A stretch of DNA of 64,000 nucleotides from Euglena gracilis (taxonomy: Eukaryota > Euglenida > Euglenophyceae > Euglenales): contig CP154954.1 of the NCBI GenBank assembly GCA_039621445.1, positions 28,175,037-28,239,036 on the forward strand, given 5' to 3'. A model generated the notes under the pieces. The model did no database searches and was not told where the DNA came from. It saw only the letters and a program-made list of their open reading frames with translations. Below, piece after piece: positions 32,080 through 46,400 of this stretch. The position numbers were made by a program, and so were the translations under genes. Positions within the stretch are counted from its first letter, which is position 1; every line of letters begins with the position of its first letter.

Positions 32080-34416
32080 GTGATCTTTCAGCTGTTGTTG
32101 TGGGTTGGCCCCCAGAATCTCGCAGGATTCTGTTCCAAAGAGCCAAAGAGGTCCAGGCAGGCTGGATTTTTCAGTCAAAGCTAGCCAAAAAGTAGTAATT
32201 TATTTGGCAAGACCTGGCCAATAAATCCCGTGTCTCCTCTAAAGATCACTCCTCAACGCCATAACAAGACACCAGAAAAATGTTTTCAAAAACTTCAAAG
32301 GATTTTTTAAAGGTTCTTTAGACCCGTCGACCTTGGTCTTCCAAGGTCGACGGGTCCGAAATCAGAAGTCGAAAAATTGTTTTCTTCGATCATGGATGCC
32401 GCTCTTCCAGAAAAAAAATTCCTGGATTTGGCTTGTTTTGGCCAGATTTTGCAATTTCAGTTGTGCTCGGTCAGAAGAAATATTTTGCCAGAATGATGTT
32501 TTTTTGGCTTTTTGAAGGTATTTTTAGGACGGCAGCATTTGCAGGGAGGTTTCGAGGTCCTGAAGCCGCCTTTAGAGAATGCAAGGCACCTTAGGTGCCA
32601 AAGGAATTTCTTTACCTGAAAAATTAGTGCCCTGAAAAAAAATTGGAAGAGGTGGGCCCACAACCAAGGCAGGAATAACGCTGAATAAATTTGACCCCAC
32701 CCCAACCTGCTGTTTTTTTCCTGTATTTTGCAATTGCAAAAAGGGCTACAAAAATGGAACCTCCCTGGGTGATTGAAAAACCCTCTGCTCACCAGTGGGA
32801 TTTCTTGACCTTGGTGACGCAAAGCCCTGCTGCAAATTGGGTTTCGGACACTGATTCTCCACCGCGGAAACGTTCATACACCCTGAGTCAGGGTAAAGAG
32901 TGGTTCGAGCAATTGGAAGTGCCACCATTTGCTGCGTGATGGTTGCACTCCGGTTTGATTCTGAAGGACGATGCATGATGTTATATCGCCAGTTGGCACC
33001 GTGCTCTCCAACTCGAGTTCTGAAATGTGCCAGTCTCTGCCTGCGCCAATATTGTTCCACATGGCTGCCATACAATATGTTGCACAATACGTACTTGTTG
33101 CATATTGTTCCTCGGGGGGGGGGTCTGCAAGCAGGGCTAGCCAGTGGAAAAAAATTTTCTGTGACTGGCGCAAAGCGCCAAAAACTTTTTCAGGCCTCCA
33201 AAACTGGTTCAAGTTTTCTCCATTTGGGATTTTTTTTGGAACAAAATCAGCCAAAAAAAATTCATGAAAAACCCTCATTTCCACCTTGGCGCACAGCACC
33301 GGAGGAATTTTCCAGTCGGGTCCCCTGGACCTCACTGCTCAATGAACCCCCCTTGCCCAATGAACAGGGGGTGTACAAAATCGTGCCCCCGGAATTCCAG
33401 TAACAAGATTTTTGAGAAACAACTCATTCAAATGAAAAAAGTGTCCGGGAAGATGACTTTAAAAGTGATGGGTATTCCCCCCCCCCAAGCCCAATGAGCA
33501 CGAAGGGGTTGAAGGGGGTGTTCATTGGGTATGGGACATTCTCTGTGTCGATGGGTCTTTGGTGACAATCTAGACATTTGGTGGTGTATGCCAAATGGTC
33601 TTTTTGAGGGTTTTCCTCGGTTTTTGGTGTTGCCAAATGCATTTCTTTGGAAGCCTGTTTTGTGGTTCTCTTATCCCTTCACCATCGCCTTGGGCCCAGG
33701 CCAGATTGGAAGGGCGAAAATTAAAAATTCAAAAACGCATTGTTTGTCATGTTTTTTGGTGGTTTGGTGATTGGCCCAGGCATGCCAGAAGAAAATGGTT
33801 TTGATTCCCACCGTCATGTTTTTTTTTGCCAAAACATGGCACTTTCTTCAGCCATTTTTTCTGTGTATTTTGCATTAAATGGACCAGGCTTGTGCTCAGT
33901 CAGGTGCCTGCCCCACGGGGGGGGGGTGCTAGGGGCAGGCACCCTATAGGACCCATCCGAACCCCCTCCCCAGGGGGGGTACGGTTTTCAGGGGTGCCTG
34001 CCCATATCAGGCACCCCCCCCTCCAACCCTGGCGCCGGGGGCCCAGAAAAGGCCATTTTCAATGAAAATTTTCTGGCCCCCCAAAAAATGCACAAACAAT
34101 TTCAAAAAAAATGAGCATTTTGGATCGACCGATTTCGACCCTATTTCCAGCCCTTTGCCCGTCCATGAAATCGAAAAATTTTCGCCCCCCCCCCCTGTTT
34201 CGAGGTAGAAGGGGAGGGTCCAACCCCCCCCCCCCCTCCGTGTTGTCCATGTTGGGAGGGGGGGTCCACCCCCCCCCCCCCTCCTCAAGGCTTCCCATCC
34301 ATCCCTGGGCACCCCATAGCACCCACCCACCCACCTCCCCCCCCGGTCGGTAAGCACAAGCATGGCCGGGACAGGGATTTTTTTCCCGTCTCCCCTTCCC
34401 CCGCAGAGGATGCAGC

Positions 34417-37400
34417 ATGGCCGGCGAGGTGGTGAGCTGTTTCCTGGGGCCCCTCTCCACACTGGTGGCAGCCCACTTCTGGGACGCCACCACCCAGGCA
34501 GACATCGACAGCGATGTCTTGTACCAGGGACCGCCGGGCCGCCGCACCCCCCGCACCCTGCTGGTGGACTTCAAGGAGGCCGTAACCAGGGCTTCCTTTC
34601 ATCGTGCCCCCCCCCCCCTGGACTAAACAGAATCCTGTGGGGGGCTAGGGGCAGACACCCCATAGCACCAATCCGACCGGGGGATGGGGTTCAGGGTTTG
34701 ATATAAGGAAGGTGTACATGGTTTAGGTGGGGGGGTGTCCCCCCTCACCCCCCCCCTCCTGGCCCGCAGGGGGGGTCCAGACCCCCCCCCCCACCTGCCA
34801 GGGGGTCCGGACCGACCCTCGGGGGGGGGGTTCCCGGGACCCCCCCCAAAAGGGTCAATTTTTTCCTCTGGCGCTTTGCGCCGAAAATTTTTTGCATTTT
34901 TGGCAAATTTTTGCCCAAAAAGTGCCCAGAATGGCACTTTTGGTCGTTTTGGGTGGGCAAAAATTTTCGGTCACCCGGACCGCGCCACTGTTTAGGTGGG
35001 GGGGTGGCCCCCCCACCCCCCCTCCTGGCCCGCCCACCTGTCCTTATATCAAACCCTGATGGGGTTTTTGGAGGTGCCTGCCCATCCCTCCGAACCGGCG
35101 CTGGGGGCCCGGAAAAGGCTATTTTCAATGAAAATTTTCTGGGTCCCCCCCCGGGGGGGTGCCTGCTAGGGGTAGGCACCCTCCCCCCCCGGTCAGTAAG
35201 CATAGGTGGGCTCCGTACTGCGCCGGCTGTTGGTGTCAATCTGCTCCCTCTGTCATGGCCAGGATTGCTCTGAGAAAGGATGCCCATTGCCATCTGTGGA
35301 GTATGAATGGCGGCTGGGCGAGCAACTGGAAGGACTGGATTTGAACTCCATGGCGCCCAAGTGGATACCTCCTGTCCCGATGGCACTGGATGAAGAAGGA
35401 GAGGGACCAGATGAGCCTGTTCGCTACCGAGAGTACAGCGATGACCCTGGGGTGTGCCCCCCCGAATGACCAGACTGGCAGACTGATAGATTTCCCCATC
35501 AGACAATTGCTTAAGCACTGTCCCGCCCCCCCCCCCCGGGGGGGGTGGGTGACTGGTTTTTTCAGAGTGACTGACTGGTTTTGGGCCTGGACCCCCTCCC
35601 TCCCCCCCCCCCGGGGGGGGGGTCGGCCAGGAGTGGGCAAAAAGTGGCTTGAGTGACCCGGCGCCGAAGGTGCCGGAAAAATTTTTTTGGCCTAAAATGG
35701 CCTAAAGTGACTGGAAAGTGGCCGTTTTTCTGAGTGGCCGCCCCCCCCCTCGGGGGGGGGGGGGGTAGTGACTGGCTGGTTTTTTGAAAATGAGTGACTG
35801 ACTGGTTTTTAAAAAAGTGGAGTGACCCCCCCCCCCCCGGGGGGGGTCGGTAAGCAATTGTATGTTCCCCATCCACTGAGCTTTTCCCTTGAGCTCCTCC
35901 CCTTGAGGACTGCCCTTAGGCCTGAGGGCCAACCATTGGGTTTTCGAAGTTGAACAGGGTCGAAAATTAAAGGTTGAAAATCGCATTTTTTTGACGTTTT
36001 GGTTGATGGATGATGACCCAAGGATGCCATTTTCTTCACCACGCCTTCCCGTACAGCCTCCCCCCCCCCCCCCAGTATTTACTCAGACCTTTTTTTTTAA
36101 CCAAAGCAATTCTTTTTTGTTCCTCACAGCAAGAGAGTCAGAAGAAGAGACGGGTGGATTCTGGCGAGCAGGAGGCCAATGTCGCCCAGGGGTTGAATGG
36201 CAATTATTCACACTGGATGTTCGCTCCCCTGTGCTTGTTTGCAGTTTTAACCTTGACACAGGGATTCTCTGAGTTGGGTTTGAAGCGGCAAAGCAATCCT
36301 GCACCAATCCAAAAGGCGGATATGGAGGTTTGCGTCACAGCCAACCTCTGGGTTTGATTTGTTTTTTCCTCTTCTTCCATCTGTGACAAATTTGTACAGG
36401 TTTGCCCAGCTTGAGATCAACCCCTGTTTTGCGATGCGGAGCAAGCAGACGGTTTGGAGGAGTTGCAACCGAAACGAGCTTCCAAGGCAGCGCCACTGGG
36501 CTGGCAACTAGTGCCTGGCATCATTCTGTATCTGGTGCTTTGCAAACTTGTGGGGTATCTTTGATTTTGCCGGTGGTTGACCACTGTTTTAACCATAGAT
36601 CCATTTAACACCGGTGTGACCCCCCCCCCCCGGGGGGTTTCGAGAGTGGGTGGGTGGGTTGGGGCCACACCATGGCTCAAGGTGTGTCCGATCCCGTGTA
36701 GCCACCCGGCGCCAAAGGCACTAGAAATTTTTCGGATTTTGAATAATTCTTTTAATTTTTGCCATTTTTGGCGCGCCCACCCCCCCCCCCCCCCCAGGCA
36801 CGAGGCGGAAGTTGAGGGGCACCTCAGTGGAGACACCCTCTTGACCCAACCCCCCCGGGGCAGCCCACCCTGGGTCACCAATTATTTTAAAAAACATAAA
36901 ATTTTGGAAAACAACATTGTAACACAAATAATTAATAACACAATCACAGACCAATCCTCGCATAACCCTCTGGGACATTTTGATGAGTATATTTAAATCA
37001 AAATGGGCACCATGAGGGAGTTTGAAGAATCGTATGGTCTTGAAACTGCATCAAAAACCCACATTTGGAACCCTTTATGGCATTTGCTTTTTGCCAGATT
37101 TTTTCAGCACGCAGGGAGAGCAAGGGGAGCCTGGGATCGACAGCTTCCGCACCGGGTGCTTTCTTTAAAGACTCCTCCAGAGGACGGTTGGTTATTTGGC
37201 CGGGCACTCAGAGCAGTATATTGTGCCGGAGCTTCACCCTGACAGCCTGCAGCTGGTTTCCGAAGGAGCAGCCCGCCACTCCACAGGTTCACCCCCCCTG
37301 GAAACTGTCCTATTTGTCCCTTTTGCACCTGCTGGGGGGGACCAGGCCGTCGCAAAACATTTTTTTCCAGGAGAGGGAAGGAGACAGAGCAGCTTTTTTG

Positions 37401-40400
37401 CAGCGCCCCAAACCCGACCTCCCCGACCCCCCCCCCCCGCCTTGTCCAACGACCACCCCTCGGTCAGTAGCAATCTTTTTCCAGGTGATCTTTTTTTTCC
37501 AGATTTGCGTTTTGACCCCGGTCTTGTCAAACGACCACCCCCTGGTCAGTGGCGATATTTGGCCAAATAGCGACCCCCCCCCCCCCGGACAGCAACGATA
37601 TTTAGCGGTATAAGGGGAGGGAGGTAATTTGGGAAGGGGGCTGTGAACCACCCCCAAAACCACCATTTTTTTGGTGGGACCCAGGTTTCTTGTACAGTTG
37701 TACAGGGTCCCTGTATTTTTTCCCCTAAAGGGATTGGCATCGAAGACCGTCATCAACCAAAGGGCCGATTGAATAAAAGGCCAGTCCAATCCCAGAGGGC
37801 TCAAAGGTCGAAACGCAAGTGCAGTACTCTGGGGGTTTTGTGTCATGGAAACACATGAGGGGGGAAATTCGGCATTTCTTGGAGAAGACAAGATGATCCC
37901 CCTAAAGCATCTCTTATCCACCCCAAGTGGGGGTTCTTGGGTGGAGTGAAGATTCAGCAATTGTGCAGCCACCGTACACTCCAAAGAGGAAGTTGTGTCC
38001 CCCCCCCCTGCAGGTCTGGGGCTGTACAACATGTTCCCGATGGGTGCGGATGCGCAAACCTTTGCCATCGATACTTTTGCGGAGCCCATCCGCCGCTTTG
38101 TGGAAGGCTGCGATGCCTTGCAGGGCTACCACATGACCTGCGATGCGCTGGGTGCGTTCGGGGGCCTGACGCACCGGTTGGTGGAGACCCAGCAGGCTTT
38201 CCGCTGCAGTCACCCAATTCCACCACTGGGTGCAACATGTGCTGCCATTTGGAGTTTGTATTGCGCCCTCATTGGTTTGTCAACCCACCCCTCCCAGTCG
38301 CCAACTACGCCTGCCAGCCACGGTGCCAATTTATCTCTCGTCCAGGCTCTGATCATCCAAGGGCAGGCAGGCTTGGTTTGCAGGAAAGGCATGCTGACTG
38401 CACCATAAAGGACGACCTCGGCAACCGGCCAGTCTTCCTCCAGGCGGTGAATCAACCTGAACGTTCCCCGTCGGCCCATCAGACACTACACCACACTCTT
38501 CATCTGCTCAATTTTGGCTTCAGCACTGCCGATTTGGTGTGCTGTGCAAGTCCAAAAACGCTCTTCATGCATTCCTCTCCCCAGACGACTGAAAGAAAGG
38601 GGCTAAAGGGGAGCCGCAAGGCAGGGGGGGGAACGCGGAGCGCATATTTTGCGCATATTCTACATATTCTACATATTTACCCCCCCCCTAGTCGTACGAC
38701 CACCCCTCATTTATGACCACCCCCCGGTCACAGGTTGCAGGTCATGGGGGTGTTATGACCACCCCCCCCGGTCACAGGTTGCAGGTTGCGAAAAATATAA
38801 CCCCCCAAAAAAGTCCCCCCCCTGGCCGGTTCGAGCAAAAATCCATGAAATGGACCCCCCCCAATGTGGCCCCCCGTGCCGGCGCGAAGCGCCGGATTTT
38901 TGAAAAATGGGACATTTTGGGGGGGGTAAATCTGCCATTTTGGGACAGTTTTCACACACTTCTACGACCGCCCCCTCATCTATGACCACCCCCCGGTCAC
39001 AGGTTGCAGGTTATGGGGGTGTTATGACCACCCCCCCCCCCCGGTCACAGGTTGCAGGAACCCGGTCATACGACTAGGGGGGGGGTAGTGCATATTTCGT
39101 TTTTTGACCCCAAAAATCACATGTTTTGTGAATTTTTCGCATATTTTCCGAGGGTTTTCCCGCTGCATATTTGCCCATTCCCGCATATTTTCGGCGGCTT
39201 TTTGGTCCATTTTTGACTTCTTTCCAACCATTTTAGGCCATTTGTTTTCCTTTTCGGCCCTTTTTTTGCCAGTTTTGGCCCATTTGCATTTTGGGCTACT
39301 CTGAGCCACATTGGGCCATTTTTGCGTCGTTTTGGACCAATGTTTGCTTTTTTGGGCATTTTCTTTGGCGATTGTTGGCCGTTTCATTTTGGCAAATCAG
39401 CTGTTTCTTTTTTGGCATTTGGTAGGACTTTCTCAAGGTGCACCCTCTCTTCACAGAGTGCAGCCGGGGACGTATACGTTCCCCTCAACATTGCCGACTG
39501 GATGATTCCCACCGACCCAGCCCCTTTCCCGTTGCTGCTTTTCGACCTCAAGGCCGACGCCGTGGCCCAAACAGCAGTGTGCATGCACCCCTCAGTTGTT
39601 TTGGAAATTTTTGCTTTTGAAGATGCTGAAATGAATGAGGCCAGGGAAACAAACTTTCACAGTGCTTTATGACACCCCTGTAAAAGGGCTGGATGGCTGG
39701 ACTCCCCAGACTTTTGCTTGAAGGGGGGGTTCACTGGATAGGGATTTCCACCGTTGGAAATGGGATCCCCCCAACGGGAAGGTATTGTGGGGGAAGGCCG
39801 CGTGGGGAGGTGGTTTTCACGTGGGACCCCCCCCCCTCAGGTGATTGCTGCCGCCCTGGACACGTACCTCCTCCCGACCCGTTCCGCCGGGGCCACCGCC
39901 TACCCGTTGGGCAATCTGTGCCGGGCGCTGCGGACCTACAACTCCATGCGGGTGTCCTCGATGTTCTGCGCGGTGCCCTTCCCGGCCAGGGCCTTGCTGC
40001 CACCTGCATTCTTGGGCCATCTGCACGCCCCGGCCCGCACGCACGGCCCTTGCGGTGGTCTTCCCCGACAACGCCTCCCTGGCGGCCGCCCTTCGGGCCA
40101 CGCCGTTGTACAGCCCAGCGTTCCTCCCCCTGTCGCATGCGCTGGCGGCGGGCGGTGCCCCGCAGGCGGTGGGCCAGGCCATCGTGGTGCGTGGGCTGCA
40201 GCAGCTGCCATTGAACCCACCGGAGCCGAAGGTGTGCACCACTGATTTTCAGGGTATCAGCAGGTAGGTCCGAAAGTGCCACCGCCACAATGTATGAGGA
40301 CAAATATCTGACAGTTTGGCCCACAGCTCCATAAAGAGATTCACAGCCTCGATTGGATGACCCCGGCCGTTTCTAGACAAAAAATACCCCCCCCCTTCCC

Positions 40401-43400
40401 CCCGCCCCGAGTCCCAGGGAATTGGATTGTTTATGTGATGATTCCCTCACTGCACACCACTCTGAGCCCCCGCACTGGAATTGGATTGTTTATGTGATGA
40501 TTCCCTCACTGCACACCACTCTGAGCCCCCACACTGATGCTTTGTCTCTTCTGCTTTGATATTTGAGTGGCCAACCGCCCTGCCCGGGGGGGCAGTGATT
40601 TCAGTAACCTCCCCTTGGGTATAAAGTTTTTATAAAGTTTGCAGGGGGGTTCCTTTCCCCAGCGTACGGGAATCATTGATTTCGAGTTTGGGTTGATGGA
40701 GGATGTTCCAGCGATGCCCGAAATCGTTTTTCCCCCAGGATTGGCGTGTTTTTGCTGAGATATTGCAAAAGCATTTTTGTGAAGAATTTCGAAAATTTTC
40801 CAGAATGAATTTTTAAGGGTTTTCCAAGGACCTTCAAGGCACCCCCGACAGCTCCCCAAACCCCCCACACATGCAGCCTGGGTTTTTACCTTCTGCTTGG
40901 TTGTGTGTACCGTCAGCGGTCAAGTTGCTCATATTCCCTCATTTGGATTTCATTCCAAGAGGGGCCGCAAGCAGCTGAGATTTGTGCGTGATTGAATGCA
41001 ATTGCAGAGACGCTTTTTTTTTTTCAGGCAAGAACCCTCTTTTGGATGAGTCGGTTGTGTGGTGCTGTGGTGGGTTGAGTGAGTCGAACCCACTCATCTG
41101 GCGTTGCCTGGTCCAGACACCCAACCACAGCCTTGGCCCATCCAGGCAAGCAGAGGTTGAGAATTGAATGGTCCGAGGTTTTTTTTGGAAAAAATCCCTG
41201 CAGTGGTCAAAAGGACAACAAAATTGGGGATTGTGAGTTTCTGACAGAAGGCAGCTTGGAGGGGAGGATTAACCATTTTGATATTGATCCGGAGCTTTGC
41301 AATGACACCCATCGGCTCGATTGGATGACCCCCACAAGTGTGCCACTCTGCGCTGGCAGCAACGGGCTGATCATCTCCGCAAGGTGGGGAACGGTTTGCG
41401 GATTGACATACACAGGGGCGGGAACTGGAATTAGTGTGCATTTTGATTTGTTTGAGAATTTGAACTGCAGGGGATATGAATGCGAGGGACGGACGGAAGG
41501 CAATTGACACAGGGAAGGGCAAGCGGGAACCAGCTTTGGCAATGCATCTCCACTGCACCAAATTGTAAATTGTTGAGATGTCAATTGTAAAAGGTTGCAA
41601 TCTTATTGAAATCGTATTACAATCAATGTGAGTTGTTATAAAGGGAAAGGAAAGTACATACGCCAGTTGTGTTTGCTCATTGCGTTTTGGGGCCAGAGGA
41701 TGGATGTGAATCTCGTTGAACCGAACGCATTGTGAAGGAGATGGCTTGGATTGCTGACCGCCAGTTGGGGAGGTTTGTTAGTTGTTGAAAAGGGAAGGTA
41801 ATTCACAGTGTGATTGTGATGAAGGACGGGGAATCTGCTCGGAGAGCTCCCCCCCCCCCCCCCCCACAAGGCTGGACGTCCCCCATTTGTCCGGCTGGAT
41901 TCATCCCCGGATGTGTGGCCGCTGTGCCTTGTGATGACCACCACCGTTGCACACCACCGAAATGAATTGTGATTCGTGTACGGAGTCTGGAGTCTGATGG
42001 CCCATGGCAATGGGTTGAGATGGATTGTCCCCTCAAGAACGCAATTGTCTTGCCCCAGCTGTTTGTTCACATGCAGTTACCCTGAATTGGCATTGGGTGG
42101 GCTGACAGCCGACAAGGCGCAAAAGTTTGCATGATGCATATCATATTTCTCAACACCAGAGTTCACACTGTGATGGCACAATGATTCCCCTGGCTGATCA
42201 GCATCCGTCCCTCCAGGGGCACAGAAAACGGGTGGGGCGGCCATTGACGGCTGCCAGTGTGGTGGGAGGGAGGATTAGCTTTGCTGTTTGGCCCGGAGCT
42301 CTGCAATGACACCCATAGGCTCGATTGGATGACCTCCACCGGCAGCCACGGCCCCTCCTCCTGAATGGCAAGCACGCTGGACTGGCGGGAATGCTGTTTT
42401 GGATAATGATTTGTTTGTGTGTGGTGCTGTGGTGGGTTGGGTGCAGCAACCCTGGTTCTGCCCGGGGGGGGGGGGCTCAATTTAGGCAGCAGCATTCTCA
42501 TTTCATCTTTTTGTGTTGGTTTGCGCGTATGCGCAAATTAACGAAAATTTTATTTCGGCTCTGGGGTGTCCGATAATATGGCGACATGTGCAAAAATCCG
42601 TTTTTTGATGGTGTTACTCCGGGAACTTGCCAAAAAATTGTGTTTTTGGAGGGTCCGGAAATGGGCTCCGCACATCGAAACCCCCGGGACCCCCCCCCCC
42701 GAGTGAAAGCGAGAAGGCTGGGAAAGGCTTGAGTTTTTTCCGCCATTGGTAGCTTGGTTGTGTACACCATCAGTGGTCAAGTTGCTCATATTCCCTCATG
42801 GGCTTTGCATTCCAAGAGGGGCCGCAAGCAACTGAGATTTGCCTGAATGCAGAACGCTGCATTTTTGCAGGCAGCCTCCCAGCAAGAATCCTATTTTGGA
42901 TTTGGATTTGTTTGCGCGGTTTTGTGGCGGAATGGGAAGGGTGGTCCCACAATGGAATGGGAAGGGGGTTTTGTTGCGCATTTGGGCTTGAGGGCTGGCC
43001 ATGGGCTGGCTTGAAGAAATCATTTTGTTTCCCTGGAGTTGGCCTGTTGTTGCCGAGATTTTATGGTTGCGTTTTTGTTTGGAGAATATTTTGCCAGATT
43101 TTTAATTTAAGGCATTTGTAGGTTTTTGGTGTGCCTCAAAGATGATGCCCGTCAACGACCCAAACCAGCGCTTCCTGTGCTGTACTGCAAGATCGAAGCA
43201 AGAAATTGTGGGAAATTATCATTTTTGAAGGGAATTTTGGTAATCCGTAGCAGGCTGTTTTTAAGGTGGTGCCGACACCAACCGAAGGGGGGGGGGGCAA
43301 AGGCACTCCACGGCACTCCCAACCCCGATAAGCCACAGCCAACAGTGCCCTAGCACAGACACCAGCGCCAAAGGCGGGGGGGTGCCAAAATGGCCTATTT

Positions 43401-46400
43401 TCAAAGGAGTGTGCCTGGGCGCAGGCCGAAATCCGACCCTCCCCCGTGGGGGGTGGTGGCTGCCTGGGCAGGCTCTCCGGACCCCCCTCGCCCCCCCCCC
43501 CCCCGTAAAAAAAAACAGCCTGATCTGTAGCAGGCTTTTGCTTAAGGGATTGCAGTACCCCCGGGGGGGGGTGGCTGGACTAGCTAGTCCAAATTTGGCT
43601 AGTGAGATTTCTAGCAGACCCCCCCCCCCCGGGGGGGATCTGCTGGCAGGGCTACCCCCCCCCTGGGGGGGATCTGCTAGCAGGGCTAGCTAGTGGAAAA
43701 CTTTTTCCTGTGACCGGCTCAAAGCGCCGGAATTTTTTTTGGGACCCCCCCCCCAATGGCCAAAAATGGGAATTCTCGGAACAAAATCAGCCCAAAACCT
43801 ATTAAAAACGTCATTTCCACCTCGGCGTGCAGTGCCGGAGGAAAATTTTTTATCCAGTTGGGGGGACCCCCGGACCCCCCAGGGGGGTCTAGCTAGTCCA
43901 TTTTTTCCAGTGTCTAGCCGATTGGCTAGGAAGTCCCCCCCCCCCCCCGGGGTCTTTAAACAAAAGCCTGATCCGTAGTGATGATCAAAAGCCAAGGAAG
44001 TTTGGGCTTGTAAAATGCTGTTTGGAGGAGAGGATTAATTTTGTTGATTTTGATCCGGAGCTCTGCAATGACAACCCTCGGCTCGATTGGATGACCTCCA
44101 CAGGTGTCGTGTCCCCCAGACCAGCTCAAAGCCCCTAACCAGCTGCGAAGTTCAGTAATTTGGAGTGGATTACATGATGATCCCCTTACTGCACACCACA
44201 ATGAGCCTCGCGTTGATTCTTTGTCCGCCCTGATTGCTTGGCCCATGTTTTTCAACCAGTGACAGACAGAAGGCAATTGAAACTCCCCCCCCCCCCCGCG
44301 TGTTATTGATCCTCTGGGCTGTTGGCCCATTTTGCCCCCCGTCCTCTGCTGCGCCCAACCTGACCCCCCCCCCCCGAAAAAGGTTGCGCTGAAAAAAGTG
44401 GACTGGGAACCTGCTCGGAGGCGACCATTTCAAACCCCCCCCCCCCCACAAGGCTGGACATCCCCCACTTGTTCAGGTGGATTCATCCCCGGATGTGTGG
44501 CCGCTGTGCCTTGTGATGACCACCACCGTTGCACACCACCGAAATGAATTGTGATTCGTGTACGGAGTCTGGAGTCTGATGGCAATGGGTTGAGATGGAT
44601 TGTCCCCTCAAGAACGCAATTGTCTTGCCCCAGCTGTTTGTTCACATGCAGTTACCCTGAATTGGCATTGGATGGGCTGACATGATGCACATCATATTTC
44701 TCAACACCAGAGTTCACACTGTGATGGCACAATGATTCCCCTGGCTGATCAGCATCCGTCTCTCCAGGGGCACAGAAAACGGGTGGGGCGGCCATTGACG
44801 GCTGCCAATGTGGTGGGAGGGAGGATTAGCTTTGCTGTTTGGCCCGGAGCTCTGCAATGACACCCATAGGCTCGATTGGATGACCTCCACCGGCAGCCAC
44901 AGCCCCTCCTCCTGAATGGCAAGCACACTGGACTGGCGGGAATGCTGTTTTGGATAATGATTCGTTTGTCTGTGGTGCTGTGGTAGGTTGGCTTTGCCTG
45001 GAGAGGGCTCAATTTCCCCCACCCGCCTTCCCCGCACCAGCCCTGGCTCATCCAGGCAAGGATGAGTTAGTTGATCCAGCTCATAGGGATTGTGAAATGA
45101 ATCAGCTTGGAAGGGAGGATTGATTATGTTGATTTTGATCCGGAGCTTTTGCAATGACACCCATCGGCTCGATTGGATGACCTCCACAGGTGACCCTCAG
45201 ACCAATTCAGATCCCCAATTTTGGCACAATGGCAAAGCCCAGGAAATCAGTTCCAGATTACCGTGCGTTGCACCAAAAGGAAAGAAAGCCCACAAAATGT
45301 TTTCGTGCAAATGGTTTTGGTGAGAGCCAAATGCATGTGCTCTGTGGGCGGGGGATTTTCCCCTCCGGTGGGTATCATGTTCAGCATCAGCTGCCCCACC
45401 CACCCCAATTGTTGACCAGGAGAAGGCTTCTGATTCTGATTTGGTGCTTGGCAATGACAGTCACCAGCTCGACTGAATGACCAGCAACAGCCAAGTGCTG
45501 GGGCGAAAGGAAGCGTAACCCCCCAAGTGCCATTCGGGGCAAAGCAAATTGGGTGGACATTGTATTTCTTCAGAAGAGATAATCCATTTGGTGGGTAAAT
45601 TGAATTGTTGGAAAATGGAAGGTGCAAAGGAAGAAGAGCAATTTGTATGAACCACCCAAATATCCTGGCAGTGTACGAACAACCTTGCAAAGGGCAAGGC
45701 AACAAGATTGTTCTTGTCTTTTGGCACCCCGCCAGGTCATTTTGGGAGGGGGTTTTGATTTGGTGGTGAATGCAGTTGAAGGCGTGGAGGCCACCTCCAA
45801 AATTTTTATCCCCCCCCCTCGCCCCAAATGGTACCTTGGGGTTATGATTTTTTAAGGCTCAATTTTTAAAAATTTCAAAGTTTTTTTTGATTTTTGTTTT
45901 AGTTTTGTTTATAGGATTTTAATGTTCAATTTTAAGGCATTTTTTAAAATTTCATTGTATCTCTTTTCCAGGGGAAGTACAAGGGCCATCTGGATGTCAA
46001 ATGGCTTAAAATCAGAAAAAGGTTGAAAACTTTTTTTTTCGAGTTTGGGTTGATGGAGGATGTTCCAGCGATGCCCGAAATTGTTTTTCCCCCAGGATTG
46101 GCCTGTTTTTGCTGAGATATTGCAAAAGCATGTGAAGAATTTCGAAAATTTTCCAGAATGATTTTTTAAGGGTTCCCAAGGACATTCAAGGCACCCTAAA
46201 AGAATAACCCCCTGACGATCCCCCCCCCAACAGCTCCCCAAACCCCCCACACATGCAGCCTGGGTTTTTACCTCCTGCTTGGTTGTGTGTACCGTCAGCG
46301 GTCAAGTTGCTCATATTCCCTCATTTGGATTTCATTCCAAGAGGGGCCGCAAGCAGCTGAGATTTGTGCGTGATTGAATGCAATTGCAGAGACGCTTTTT

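Larger units (their letters stand above)
20711..41365. repeat. 20.67 kb tandem copy 2
   Basis: Second copy of the 20.67 kb segment. It begins immediately after the N run at the base corresponding to position ~134. Unlike copy 1 it continues without a gap into the 5.36 kb repeats and the 3' exons of the MISATO-like gene, and its EPL C-terminal exon is in frame. It is therefore the better representative of the locus. Confidence 0.95.
40684..46038. repeat. 5.36 kb tandem unit 1
   Basis: Begins in TCGAGTTTGGGTTGATGG. The whole unit is repeated at 46039-51663 and its first ~1.17 kb again at 51664-52833. Inside the unit a second level of repetition is visible: ~42.13-42.40 kb matches 44.68-44.95 kb, and ~40.89 kb matches ~42.76 kb. 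All units lie in the MISATO intron. No supported gene inside. Confidence 0.9.

Noticed and set aside
41079-41507. 142-codon ORF reading through the dispersed core (DPELCNDTHRLDWM)
   Set aside because: The same core occurs in both orientations and in different frames with unrelated flanks, so it is a DNA repeat and not a conserved protein.
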